Positions 16,914-24,282 of a stretch of 64,000 nucleotides of DNA are shown here, piece after piece. Source of the DNA: Synechococcus sp. PROS-U-1 (lineage in GTDB: Bacteria; Cyanobacteriota; Cyanobacteriia; PCC-6307; Cyanobiaceae); NCBI RefSeq assembly GCF_014279755.1, contig NZ_CP047951.1, positions 2,108,001 through 2,172,000 on the forward strand. The letters are read 5' to 3'. Each line of letters starts with the position of its first letter. Positions within the stretch are counted from its first letter, which is position 1. A program made the translations under genes and the position numbers. The notes beneath the pieces were generated by a model, which had not been told where the DNA came from, made no database searches, and saw nothing but the letters and a program-made list of their open reading frames with translations.

Positions 16914-17072
16914 TCAGCAGCAATCACAACTAGAGCAACATTGGTCATCCCCGGCATGACCATCCGCACATGGCTGGGAGCAATAAATCTTTCCTTCTTT
17001 TTCGAAGGCTTTTTCAGGGGAAACACTGCAGCCACAGGGCTCACAAGCGCATTTCTGGTTTGCATTTTGCAT
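16914..17072 (-). CDS. smtA: Bacterial metallothionein (SmtA/BmtA family)
   Basis: This 52-residue Cys-rich protein was found by reading the minus strand; it starts MQNANQKCACEPCGCSVSPE. The pattern CACEPCGC, then YCSQPCADGHAG and a C-terminal CCSSCDCC is that of cyanobacterial zinc-binding metallothioneins: 10 Cys, with His39 in the ADGHAG motif. Such proteins buffer Zn, Cd or Cu in the cytosol. In other cyanobacteria the gene is controlled by the ArsR-type repressor SmtB; no smtB gene and no obvious SmtB operator is visible here. A plus-strand ORF over the same bases (16970-17290) is a shadow. Confidence 0.9.
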   Translation of the reverse strand: MQNANQKCACEPCGCSVSPEKAFEKEGKIYCSQPCADGHAGDDQCCSSCDCC

Positions 17073-17265
17073 GGAGTCGTCGATCAACTCCCCTCGTTTT
17101 AGGTCGAAAAAACAAGCAGCGCATCCCTCAACCGAGTGAGTTAAACCTCATCGCACCGGTCGAAAGAAAAACTACAACGTTGCCGCAGTTCATTTGGTTA
17201 CTGCTGTTGCCTCATCGGAACGGCAATGAACTCATGACTGAGGTGAGAGTGTTGATGGAGGCCCA

Positions 17266-17353
17266 CCTCCATCCGATGGCCCCTGCATGACCATTGGGCG
17301 CTGGGGACTGTTCCTGACTCCCTTCTGGCGATGCGGGGAGTCAGTCCAGCGTT
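17266..17353 (+). repeat. Double-hairpin repeat, copy B2 (full)
   Basis: Hairpin 1 pairs CCGATGGCC (17273-17281) with GACCATTGG, including one G-T wobble and one mismatch. Hairpin 2 has a perfect 9-bp stem CTGACTCCC (17314-17322) with GGGAGTCAG (17336-17344). It begins CCTCCATCC and ends CAGCGTT. Immediately upstream a further short palindrome ATGGAGG/CCTCCAT overlaps its start. Confidence 0.7.
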
Positions 17354-17480
17354 TCATCCGTCAGTTGAGATTGCCATCGATGCAACGGAGTCGAGCCTGA
17401 AGTCCGAAAACCCCGATTGCGTTGGAGTGCTGTTTGCAGTCCATGTCCGCATGGGCAATTAGACGCAGTCCGAGCAAGCA

Positions 17481-17505
17481 AAAACCCCGGTTTAGCCGGG
17501 GTTTT
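17481..17505 (-). terminator. Rho-independent terminator (bidirectional by sequence)
   Basis: A perfect 10-bp stem AAAACCCCGG/CCGGGGTTTT with loop TTTAG. Read on the minus strand it ends in a T-run and lies about 20 bases after the stop of the porin C-terminal remnant. Confidence 0.8.
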
Positions 17506-17525
17506 CACTGACCTTGGACGGGTAT

Positions 17526-17576
17526 TTATTTATAGAACCAACCGAGGCGTAACGCGAGGCTAAAAACAAAAGTTAC
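17526..17576 (-). pseudogene. C-terminal remnant of a cyanobacterial porin
   Basis: Sixteen codons read VTFVFSLALRLGWFYK followed by TAA; the frame has a stop just upstream. The alternating hydrophobic last strand ending in Gly-Trp-Phe-Tyr-Lys resembles the C-terminal beta-strand of cyanobacterial Som/OprB-type porins. It is followed by a strong terminator. This looks like the 3' end of a porin gene whose body has been deleted. The match is from recognition of a short motif only. Confidence 0.5.
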
Positions 17577-17696
17577 TTAATCAGTGATACAGGGGCCATC
17601 CTCTCTCTCGCTAAGTCAACGAAAGAGAAGAGTGCATCGGCCCGTCGATCCCGTCCAAGGACGACAAATCCATCTTGGACCAAAAGGGCTCTTATT

Positions 17697-17715
17697 GATA
17701 GTGATAAACATTCTC
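17697..17715 (-). promoter_or_regulatory. Candidate Fur box
   Basis: GATAGTGATAAACATTCTC matches the classical 19-bp Fur consensus (GATAATGATAATCATTATC) at 16 of 19 positions. The flanks TTGA...TCAA extend the palindrome. No intact gene follows on either strand. On the minus strand a transcript would run through the porin remnant to the terminator at 17481-17505, about 190-200 nt. Confidence 0.5.
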
Positions 17716-17905
17716 AATTAGTGCAAATCCGTCACTAAGTATAAATACTTACGAAGGTTCAAGTGCCACCTTCCAGGGAATTCGCTCTACTGATCAGTTC
17801 GAAGTGACCTGGCGGATAGTGAGCACCGTCGCCAGCCTGTTTTCAGCATCTTGTTCTGCGCCTCAATGGCGTTGTGCCGCACGCAGATATGCACCAAGCA
17901 ACGAC

Positions 17906-17942
17906 CTGGCTCCTCTGTTTCAGGGGATGAGCCAGATCAGCG
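17906..17942 (+). repeat. Double-hairpin repeat, half copy D (hairpin 2 only)
   Basis: The stem is CTGGCTCCTC (17906-17915) with GATGAGCCAG (17926-17935), one mismatch, loop TGTTTCAGGG identical to half copy A2, then ATCAGCG. The fourth pair is G-C here and A-T in copy A2, a compensatory change. Confidence 0.65.
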
Positions 17943-18056
17943 AAATTTCACCTCGTACCTCTCCCAGGTTCATTTGACACGCGACTCCGCGTCATCTGTA
18001 GCCCACGATCCCCTGGCCTGAACCGATTCTATTTTCGGAAGTTCCATCGCAGGAAA

Positions 18057-18144
18057 CCTCCATCCAATGGTCACTGAAGGGGCCATTGGGCGCTGGTAAC
18101 ACCACTGACTCCCTTCTGACGATGCGGGGAGTCAGATCAGCGTT
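18057..18144 (+). repeat. Double-hairpin repeat, copy C (full)
   Basis: Hairpin 1 is CCAATGG (18064-18070) with CCATTGG (18083-18089). Hairpin 2 is a perfect 9-bp stem CTGACTCCC (18105-18113) with GGGAGTCAG (18127-18135). It begins CCTCCATCC and ends ATCAGCGTT like the other copies. Confidence 0.7.
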
Positions 18145-18888
18145 CAAAGCTCTCAAGATCGCCTCACCGCAATGGTGGCAAAGGGCTCAATTGGTATCAA
18201 ATTTCGCTGAATCGCCTGGTGTCACTGACTTATTTGTGTCGTGTTCCGGTCCTTTTGAGAAGCTCGGGACGCGGACCCATGTCAGCGGCAACTGCTGGGT
18301 CCGTTTGTCTTGGCGAAAAGAAGGGCGACCACCCAGTCCACGTGAGAGAACTGAACGGTCATCCCCCCTCTCGTCGGGCGTTGCCTTCTCCGACCGTCAG
18401 GGTTTCGCAGACCTGACAACCCAATCCTGAGCCCAAAAGTACGCGTCTGCACTTGGTATGCAGTATCCGCATGGCAGCGACAGCCTTGGTTCTGAGGCGG
18501 GGGATTGGTGGCGCGGTCCTTGTTCGGCATGGGGTGAAATCTGGCCAGCACCGTCGCCAAACTGAAGCGTTGCCATCGAATGCCCGTGCCGGGAACCGCC
18601 ACGACCAACGTCGAGATGACATGTCTTCAGGGTCTGGCGGATTTGGAAAGGCTGGAGGGGCCATGGCTTGATGGCCTGGCCACCGGTGACCCCGAAGTGG
18701 CGGCCACCACGGTGCGCTTGCTGCTGGCCCACATGACCTGGAACAGCAAGCGACTGCTGGGGGCGATGGTGCTGGCGACCAGTTCACTAGTGATCAGGAA
18801 CCACTCTTTTCGCGTTGCTGACCGGGGCCAATCAACGAGGCCTCAAGGATTAACCCTTCAGAGCAGATGTAGTCGAGGATATTTGCCA
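18145..18888. other. Gene-poor region; possible decayed coding fragment near 18580-18800
   Basis: Several overlapping ORFs exist on both strands, none convincing. The best is plus-strand 18580-18800, reading MTCLQGLADLERLEGPWLDG and then LATGDPEVAATTVRLLLAHM; this is GC-rich and protein-like but then runs into non-coding-looking sequence. I treat it as a possible gene remnant of unknown type and see no other feature. Confidence 0.35.
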
Positions 18889-20295
18889 TTACATCTGAAC
18901 AATCGATTGTGTCGAATTAAATGAACTGAACTCAGTTCCGACCAGAAGTAAAGATCCAATATCGGTATTGATCAATAGATCCGAACCCTGAGCCTGGATC
19001 GCATAGTTAACACCTGGTCGAATCGCAATTCTATCGCCCTCATTGGCCTCAAAATCCATCACACGGTCAGAGCCTCTTGAGAGGTTGAACACATCAGCAT
19101 CATGGTTTCCGTAGAGCACGTCATCCCCCTGACCACCATGAAGCCAGTCGTTGGATCTACCTCCATAGATCACATCATCACCAAGATTTCCATAAAGTCG
19201 ATCATCCCCCTGACCACCATGAAGCCAGTCGTTGGATCTACCTCCATAGATCACATCATCACCAAGATTTCCATAAAGTTGATCATCTCCCTGGCCACCG
19301 TGCTGCCAGTCATTTGATTTGCCGCCATAAATCAGGTCATCTCCAAGATTTCCGTAGAGACGGTCTTCGTCTTGGTTACCATAAATGTAATCAGCATCCT
19401 TGCCGCCATACAAAATATCTTCTCCAAAACCACCTGTAATGGTGTCTAAGCCTTGATTGCCATAAATCAGATCATCACCAGCACCGGCGTTAATTACGTC
19501 ATCGCCTCTAAGTGCATAAAATGTGTCACCGCTTGATTCCCCACTCATATTATCATTACCATCTGAGCCGTAGTCATTTTCAATACCCCAAATGCTTTGA
19601 AGTGCTTGGATGTCTAGATCACTGAACCAGGTATCCCAGCCATCGGGGCTAATGTTGTACGACATGATTGTGTCGTCGGTGTTCCAATTGCTATTCCATG
19701 GATCCTCGTAAGGGTGAGATAGACCCAATGCGTGGCCAATCTGGTGAACAATTGTATTGGCATTAAAGCTATTCAAAGAGCTGCTTCCTGTATTTTTCCA
19801 ATAGATATCCCAATAGGATTCAGAGCCTGACCCGTGATCATTGACCTCACCAACATCGCTACTGCCCCACTCACTGTAAGAATCAAGAGAATAAATATCG
19901 AACGTCGAACCACTCCAAGTACTTGATTCATTAAAATCCAAATCAATATATTCATCTACGCGATTAAAAATACTTTTTACGAAATCGCGTTCTTCCGAAG
20001 AATGCCCCAGAGAGTCTCCGTATGTATAGTCGTCAAAGACAGTATAGCCAGTCTCATTATGTATGTAGTACTCAAGACTTTCACCTCCGCTTGCATTTAA
20101 AGCATTTTTAGTATGAGCGCCAAAAGTAGAGCTTATTAAACCATCAATCGTTAAATCACCTCCTCGCTCTTGGTAATCATTAACTTGCTGGCCATTTGCA
20201 CATTTAAGCCTGCAAGAATCACAGCCACAACTTCTATCATGAGATAGATGACTTGCAATGTCTAACGAATCAGAGAGAATATTTTCTGAATGCAT
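18889..20295 (-). CDS. RTX/serralysin-like (M10-type) protein with substituted catalytic residue
   Basis: This is a secreted calcium-binding protein built like a serralysin. The metzincin domain (about 45-245) contains the zinc site HQIGHALGLSH (184-194) and the Met-turn TIMSYN. Then follow about 15 glycine/aspartate nonapeptide repeats (250-420; GGxGxDxLY type) and a beta-rich end FNLSRGSDRVMDFEANEGDR. The general-base Glu expected after the first His is Gln185 (codon CAG at 19741-19743), so proteolysis is probably lost. There is no classical signal peptide; the C-terminal RTX layout fits type I secretion. The N-terminus carries an unusual Cys cluster (CGCDSCRLKC). Confidence 0.8.
   Translation of the reverse strand: MHSENILSDSLDIASHLSHDRSCGCDSCRLKCANGQQVNDYQERGGDLTIDGLISSTFGAHTKNALNASGGESLEYYIHNETGYTVFDDYTYGDSLGHSSEERDFVKSIFNRVDEYIDLDFNESSTWSGSTFDIYSLDSYSEWGSSDVGEVNDHGSGSESYWDIYWKNTGSSSLNSFNANTIVHQIGHALGLSHPYEDPWNSNWNTDDTIMSYNISPDGWDTWFSDLDIQALQSIWGIENDYGSDGNDNMSGESSGDTFYALRGDDVINAGAGDDLIYGNQGLDTITGGFGEDILYGGKDADYIYGNQDEDRLYGNLGDDLIYGGKSNDWQHGGQGDDQLYGNLGDDVIYGGRSNDWLHGGQGDDRLYGNLGDDVIYGGRSNDWLHGGQGDDVLYGNHDADVFNLSRGSDRVMDFEANEGDRIAIRPGVNYAIQAQGSDLLINTDIGSLLLVGTEFSSFNSTQSIVQM
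19121..19279 (-). repeat. 81-bp tandem repeat inside the RTX region
   Basis: Bases 19121-19198 recur without a change at 19202-19279, a period of 81 bases equal to 27 residues or three RTX nonapeptides (GNLGDDVIYGG, RSNDWLHGG, QGDDRLY). The next unit upstream in the gene is diverged. Perfect identity implies a recent in-frame duplication. Confidence 0.8.
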
Positions 20296-20463
20296 TCTCT
20301 ATATTAATTGAATACACATTAAGATATCATTGAAAACCGCAAGAAGCACCCTCTCTCAAGGAATCAAATACGAACTCTAGATTTCTTTTATGGTGGGCTT
20401 TCGCGTAGAGAGATAGAAAATTAGCCTACTGGCGCCACAGCATCAATAACGACAGGGCCATGG

Positions 20464-21549
20464 TTAGCCAAGCCGAAGAGAAGAACTGTCCCGAGGATTG
20501 CTAGCGACGTAATGACCAGTCGTCGCGCTCGATGAATGTCCAAGGGTGGCTTGAAGCGTGAATACGTCCACGCCCCTCTGCACAGCATGTGTGGCATTGC
20601 TTTGCCTCAGCTGGTGTGGGTGAACGTGGAACCCTGCGGCGCGTCCCCACTTCCGGCAAACATCTCCAATTGCTTGGCGTGTGAGATGCCCATCCCGCCT
20701 GGGACTAGGGAAGACGAACTCTTCATCAGTGCCGCGGCCAAGTCCTTGAAAGAGGCCAAGCGTTGCTTTCAATATACGAATAGTGCGCCGCTTGGATCCT
20801 TTGCCAAAGAGGCGAATCTGGCCTCCGTCATCGAGAGCCTCGATGTCTTTCCAACGGATAACCGCGATCTCCGAGACCCTGCATCCGAGCAAGTACGCAC
20901 CTTTGATGAGCACGTAGTCGCGTTGGGCTTTGGGGTCGAGATGAGCTGCCCTGGTTATGGCTGCCATCAACAGCCCGAACTGCTCAGGAGTCAGCGGCCT
21001 TGTGCTCTTCTCAGCGTGGAGAAGCGATCGAGGTGGCATCGGATTGCGAGGCACGCCTGTCACTGCTGACCGACTGGGCTCAGACGCCCAGCGGTAGAGC
21101 GAAGTGATGGCAGCAATCCTGCGGTTGAAGGTTCGAGGCTTCATGAGTCCTGCCTCGACTTGTTCCCGCAGTTGGGACACCCAGTCCTGGCAGAACGCGG
21201 GATTGATCTCCCGCAAATGCAGATGGGGATGGTGGCGATCCCGCCAACGAGTGAACTCGCGGATCTCGAAGCGGTAGCCGTCTTGTGTCGCCTTGCTGCC
21301 GGTGCGGCTGCACTGGCTGATGAACCGCTTGATCAGCAGAGCGTCGCCCCAAAGGACGGCACCTGCTTCTGCGGCATCAAATAGTCGGGAGACGTATGCG
21401 AGCGCCTCTGCCTTGTCCATGCCGTCCAAGACGGGCGGCAGTGGTTTGCGTGCAGATTTGCGTGCAAGACCATCTGGAGCCTCCGTCTTAATTTCGGAGA
21501 TCCCAGTGGTGGGAGTGTTTGAGGGGGCCTTCCAGCCCCCGCGAGTCAT
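20464..21549 (-). CDS. Tyrosine recombinase / phage-type integrase
   Basis: This 361-residue site-specific recombinase has an N-terminal SAM-like core-binding domain (about 60-180) and a C-terminal catalytic domain. Catalytic residues visible in order are Arg in LLGCRVSEIAVIRW, Lys in the beta-hairpin GKGSKRRTI, His-x-x-Arg in HPHQLRQSNATH, His in LGHSSSATTGHY and the nucleophile Tyr in TGHYV. The family is usually 300-400 aa, so it appears intact. Its ATG lies directly at the downstream end of ssrA, as expected for an element integrated at a tmRNA gene. Confidence 0.88.
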   Translation of the reverse strand: MTRGGWKAPSNTPTTGISEIKTEAPDGLARKSARKPLPPVLDGMDKAEALAYVSRLFDAAEAGAVLWGDALLIKRFISQCSRTGSKATQDGYRFEIREFTRWRDRHHPHLHLREINPAFCQDWVSQLREQVEAGLMKPRTFNRRIAAITSLYRWASEPSRSAVTGVPRNPMPPRSLLHAEKSTRPLTPEQFGLLMAAITRAAHLDPKAQRDYVLIKGAYLLGCRVSEIAVIRWKDIEALDDGGQIRLFGKGSKRRTIRILKATLGLFQGLGRGTDEEFVFPSPRRDGHLTRQAIGDVCRKWGRAAGFHVHPHQLRQSNATHAVQRGVDVFTLQATLGHSSSATTGHYVASNPRDSSSLRLG

Positions 21550-21790
21550 TTGGGTGATAAGGCTGACTTCACCCCATCTCCCCTAAGGGTCAGGCAGCAA
21601 CAGGGGCTGCTTGACGGGAGAAACGAACGATGTTGTTCGCAGTTACGGGTTTGCTCTCACCGAGCAGGCTTCAGTCACCCTCCTCATGCCCCGTCGAAAC
21701 CATTGCAGCCCCATAAAAGGGGAAATGGAGCTGAGCGGAATCGAACCGCTGTCCGAAACACTGGTGTGGATCACCTAGTCCGACAAAGCC
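21550..21790 (-). ncRNA. ssrA: Permuted two-piece tmRNA (ssrA)
   Basis: Read on the minus strand, the acceptor piece comes first: its 3' end is GCGGTTCGATTCCGCTCAGC then TCCA, ending at 21726, with no encoded CCA. After a 13-base spacer (21713-21725) the coding piece begins GGGGCTGCAATGGTTTCGAC at 21712. GGGGCTG pairs with CAGCTCC to form the acceptor stem. The tag frame (21590-21640) encodes ANNIVRFSRQAAPVAA then TGA. This circularly permuted order is known for marine picocyanobacteria. The outer ends (about 21550 and 21790) are estimated. Confidence 0.92.
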
Positions 21791-21812
21791 GGACCCTGTC
21801 ATTCTGACAGGA

Positions 21813-22979
21813 GTGGTGGCCTGGAGCACAACGCCCTTGGGTCGAACAAACCGGCTATCTGCTGTTGCAGTTGTTCCCCAGGGCCTGGAGGCGGCCGGCA
21901 GCGAAGAGCTGACCGACCTCGGGGCCCATTCCGTGAAGCCCGGCAGGCGTGCCGTCAGCTTCGACGCCGACATGGCCTGCCTCTACAGGATGCATTTGCA
22001 GGCACGGCTACCTTTCCGGCTGTTGCGTCAAGTGGCCTGCTTCCCCTGCCAAGGCCGCGACGACCTTTACGACGGCATCCGCCAAGCCCTCGACTGGGAA
22101 CGCTGGCTGCATCCCTCCATGAGCTTCCGAGTGGATGTGACCGGAACGGCGCCGGGGCTGAACCACAGCCATTTCACGGCCTTGCAAGTCAAAAACGCCC
22201 TTGTGGATGCGCAACGGGATCTTTGGGGGGAACGCTCCTCCATTGATCTCGACGACCCCGACCTCTCCTTGCATCTCCACCTTGGCCGCGGAGACGCACA
22301 ACTGAGCCTCGATGGCAGTGGCGGCAGCCTGCACCGCCGCGGCTACAGAGCCGCCATGGGGGTCGCACCCTTGAAGGAAAATCTGGCTGCCGGGCTGATC
22401 CGCCTGACGGGCTGGGATGGAACCAGCCCCCTGGTGGACCCCTGCTGTGGATCCGGAATTCTCCTGATCGAAGCAGCACTGGCAGCGTTGCAGCAAGCCC
22501 CTGGATTGGGGCGACGCTTTGCCCTCGAGGGTTGGGCTGATTTCCAGCCCGAACTCTGGGCACAGGAGCTCCATCGCGCCAGGCAACGCCGCAGAGGAGA
22601 TCTCACGCTTCCCCTGCTGTTGGGAATCGAAGCGGATCCCGCTACTGCCGATCAGGCCCGCGCCAATGTGGAAGCCGCAGGCCTCAGTGGAATCATTCGC
22701 ATCTGCACCGGCCCGTTCGAAGCCGAATCCCTGCCCGACGGCCCTGGAGTGTTGGTCTGCAACCCGCCCTACGGCCAGCGCATCGGAACCGAACAGGAAC
22801 TCGATGCGCTTTACAGCGCGCTTGGACAATTTGTGCGCCGAGAAGCCTCCGGGTGGCAGCTCTGGCTGTTGAGTGGCAATCCGAAGCTCACGGGTGCACT
22901 TCGGCTCAAAGCATCGCGACGGATTCCTGTGAGCAATGGCGGCATCGATTGCCGCTGGCTGCACTACGACATTCGCTGA
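21813..22979 (+). CDS. THUMP/RlmL-like class I SAM-dependent RNA methyltransferase
   Basis: This is a putative rRNA N2-guanine methyltransferase of the RlmL/TrmN-like group. The N-terminal region (about 20-160) is THUMP-like, with VPQGLEAAGSEELTDLGAHS; then RRGYRAAMGVAPLKENLAAG; the Rossmann SAM motif LVDPCCGSGILLIEAALA; the acidic GIEADPATADQARAN; and the catalytic VLVCNPPYGQRI (NPPY). The GTG start at 21813 places its 5' end against the divergent ssrA gene; TTG 21837 is an alternative closer to the family N-terminus. The length of about 380 aa is normal for the cyanobacterial form. Confidence 0.88.
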   Translation: MVAWSTTPLGRTNRLSAVAVVPQGLEAAGSEELTDLGAHSVKPGRRAVSFDADMACLYRMHLQARLPFRLLRQVACFPCQGRDDLYDGIRQALDWERWLHPSMSFRVDVTGTAPGLNHSHFTALQVKNALVDAQRDLWGERSSIDLDDPDLSLHLHLGRGDAQLSLDGSGGSLHRRGYRAAMGVAPLKENLAAGLIRLTGWDGTSPLVDPCCGSGILLIEAALAALQQAPGLGRRFALEGWADFQPELWAQELHRARQRRRGDLTLPLLLGIEADPATADQARANVEAAGLSGIIRICTGPFEAESLPDGPGVLVCNPPYGQRIGTEQELDALYSALGQFVRREASGWQLWLLSGNPKLTGALRLKASRRIPVSNGGIDCRWLHYDIR

Positions 22980-23003
22980 TGCGTCAACACCAATGCACCG
23001 GTC

Positions 23004-23789
23004 TCAGCAGCCGTAGGCAATGAAGCTGCCGTTCAGGGAAAAGCCTGCATCGGAGTCAACCTTGATCGAGACATCAACGACGGGTGCCATGCGGACCAAC
23101 GCGCTAGCCCAGCAGCGATAGATCTCGGCATGAATCGCCCGGGCGACGGGATCGGGGGCAGAAAAGTATTTCAACCATTGACCACTGGAACCACCCTTGC
23201 GCGCCGTCAACTGAGCTGCATTGCGCTCGAAGCCGCAATGCACCGTCGCCACAGCAATGCGATTGAACCGTTGGAACAATTTTTTGGCAAAAAAAGCCTG
23301 CATCATCCGATCGTTTTGACGAGGTTTGAGCAGATCCTCAAAGGAGCGTTTCGGCAATGGATCAGACGCATCCCCAAGGCGCTGGGCCTTTCGTTTCAGC
23401 CCTTTGGGCCAGTAGGACGCATCAATTCCCCGCAGGATTTGATAAAGATCAAGATGAAGCAAAAGGGCCGATGGCAGGGTCGACTCCCGCGACAACCGTT
23501 TCACATGGCTGGACTGAAAACAGGACTGCCGCTCCAAAGCAAGGTTGTAATCATCAACTTCACAGCCGGATCGATCCAACACCGACCCTCTGAATTCAGC
23601 CCTCAGATCATCACCGAACAAAGCAAGATCAGCCTGAACTGCTGTCTTGATAACGGACGACTTTCCAGAACCACAGGGGCCCGCCACCAGGAAGAGTGTC
23701 GGCTGTCTTGAGCCAAGATCAACACCTGAAGCACTTTGCTGATCAGGAAGCAGAGCCTGCCGAAAGCTTGGCCCAAACGGAAAACGCAA
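23004..23789 (-). CDS. P-loop ATPase/kinase-like protein (zeta-toxin-like fold)
   Basis: TLFLVAGPCGSGKSSVIKTA is a Walker A loop at about residues 31-50. ALFGDDLRAEF (DD after the second strand) and LLLHLDLYQILRG fit small P-loop kinases such as zeta-toxin-like or gluconate-kinase-like enzymes. The C-terminal ~100 residues are unique, with WLKYFSAPDPVARAIHAEIY. The start at 23789 is a TTG and is uncertain. No antitoxin partner is adjacent, so a toxin role is not supported. Confidence 0.6.
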   Translation of the reverse strand: MRFPFGPSFRQALLPDQQSASGVDLGSRQPTLFLVAGPCGSGKSSVIKTAVQADLALFGDDLRAEFRGSVLDRSGCEVDDYNLALERQSCFQSSHVKRLSRESTLPSALLLHLDLYQILRGIDASYWPKGLKRKAQRLGDASDPLPKRSFEDLLKPRQNDRMMQAFFAKKLFQRFNRIAVATVHCGFERNAAQLTARKGGSSGQWLKYFSAPDPVARAIHAEIYRCWASALVRMAPVVDVSIKVDSDAGFSLNGSFIAYGC

Positions 23790-23895
23790 CGATCACGGAA
23801 CGACAACCCAAGCCAAGTTAAACGGGAGTTAATCAATCATTAACTCTTCTCTAGCTCTTGATTGGATGTCCAGACAGCCCACAAGCTCGAGTCGG

Positions 23896-24282
23896 TCAGA
23901 CCCGCCCCATCACCGCACGCACGGTTTTCATCAACCCCTCCAGCGTCTGGGGCAGGAACGGCCCCTTCAAAACCTGCCCGCCGATGCGCAAACTGATGCC
24001 GGCAAGCAACAGATTGGCAACGGAGAGCGTCAGCAATGCCCGCGTTAAATCCAGGTCCCACTGGGCCTGAATCCAGAGCAACAACGACGCTTCAGCCGCG
24101 AGCAACGCCAGGAACATGGCTGTTCCTCCGATGGCGAGGAACAAACCTCCGCTGATCAGTCGGCGTTTTTCCCGATCCACCTCCTGCAGGGCAATCCGCA
24201 CATGCAGGTCCATCACCGACGCCGCCAGAGCCGTCACCCGAGCCGCTGCTCCAAATCCACGCGGAGAGTTCTGGTCAGCCAT
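23896..24282 (-). CDS. Phage holin-family (superfamily III-like) membrane protein
   Basis: This 128-residue protein has an N-terminal amphipathic helix (LAASVMDLHVRIALQEVDRE) and two hydrophobic spans (about 45-70 and 80-105: GGTAMFLALLAAEASLLLWI, LLTLSVANLLLAGISL). This is the layout of the cyanobacterial 'phage holin family' proteins, which are chromosomal and not phage genes here. Its start coincides with the stop of the upstream gene (one-base sharing at 24282), so the pair is translationally coupled. Confidence 0.75.
   Translation of the reverse strand: MADQNSPRGFGAAARVTALAASVMDLHVRIALQEVDREKRRLISGGLFLAIGGTAMFLALLAAEASLLLWIQAQWDLDLTRALLTLSVANLLLAGISLRIGGQVLKGPFLPQTLEGLMKTVRAVMGRV

Noticed and set aside
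16970-17290. Plus-strand ORF of 106 codons
   Set aside because: It covers the metallothionein gene in antisense and runs into repeat copy B2; its translation has no protein-like pattern.
18282-18787. Overlapping ORFs on both strands
   Set aside because: Several frames are open at once because of GC content; none carries a motif, ribosome site or consistent codon use across its length.
19121-19279. CRISPR-like array
   Set aside because: The direct repeats are 81-base in-frame RTX units with no spacers; they encode GD-rich nonapeptides.
23004-23789. Zeta-type toxin of a toxin-antitoxin pair
   Set aside because: The P-loop is present but no small partner gene is adjacent and the C-terminal half is unlike known toxins.
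23896-24282. Prophage, suggested by the holin-family protein
   Set aside because: No other phage gene is near; such holin-family proteins are normal chromosomal genes in cyanobacteria.
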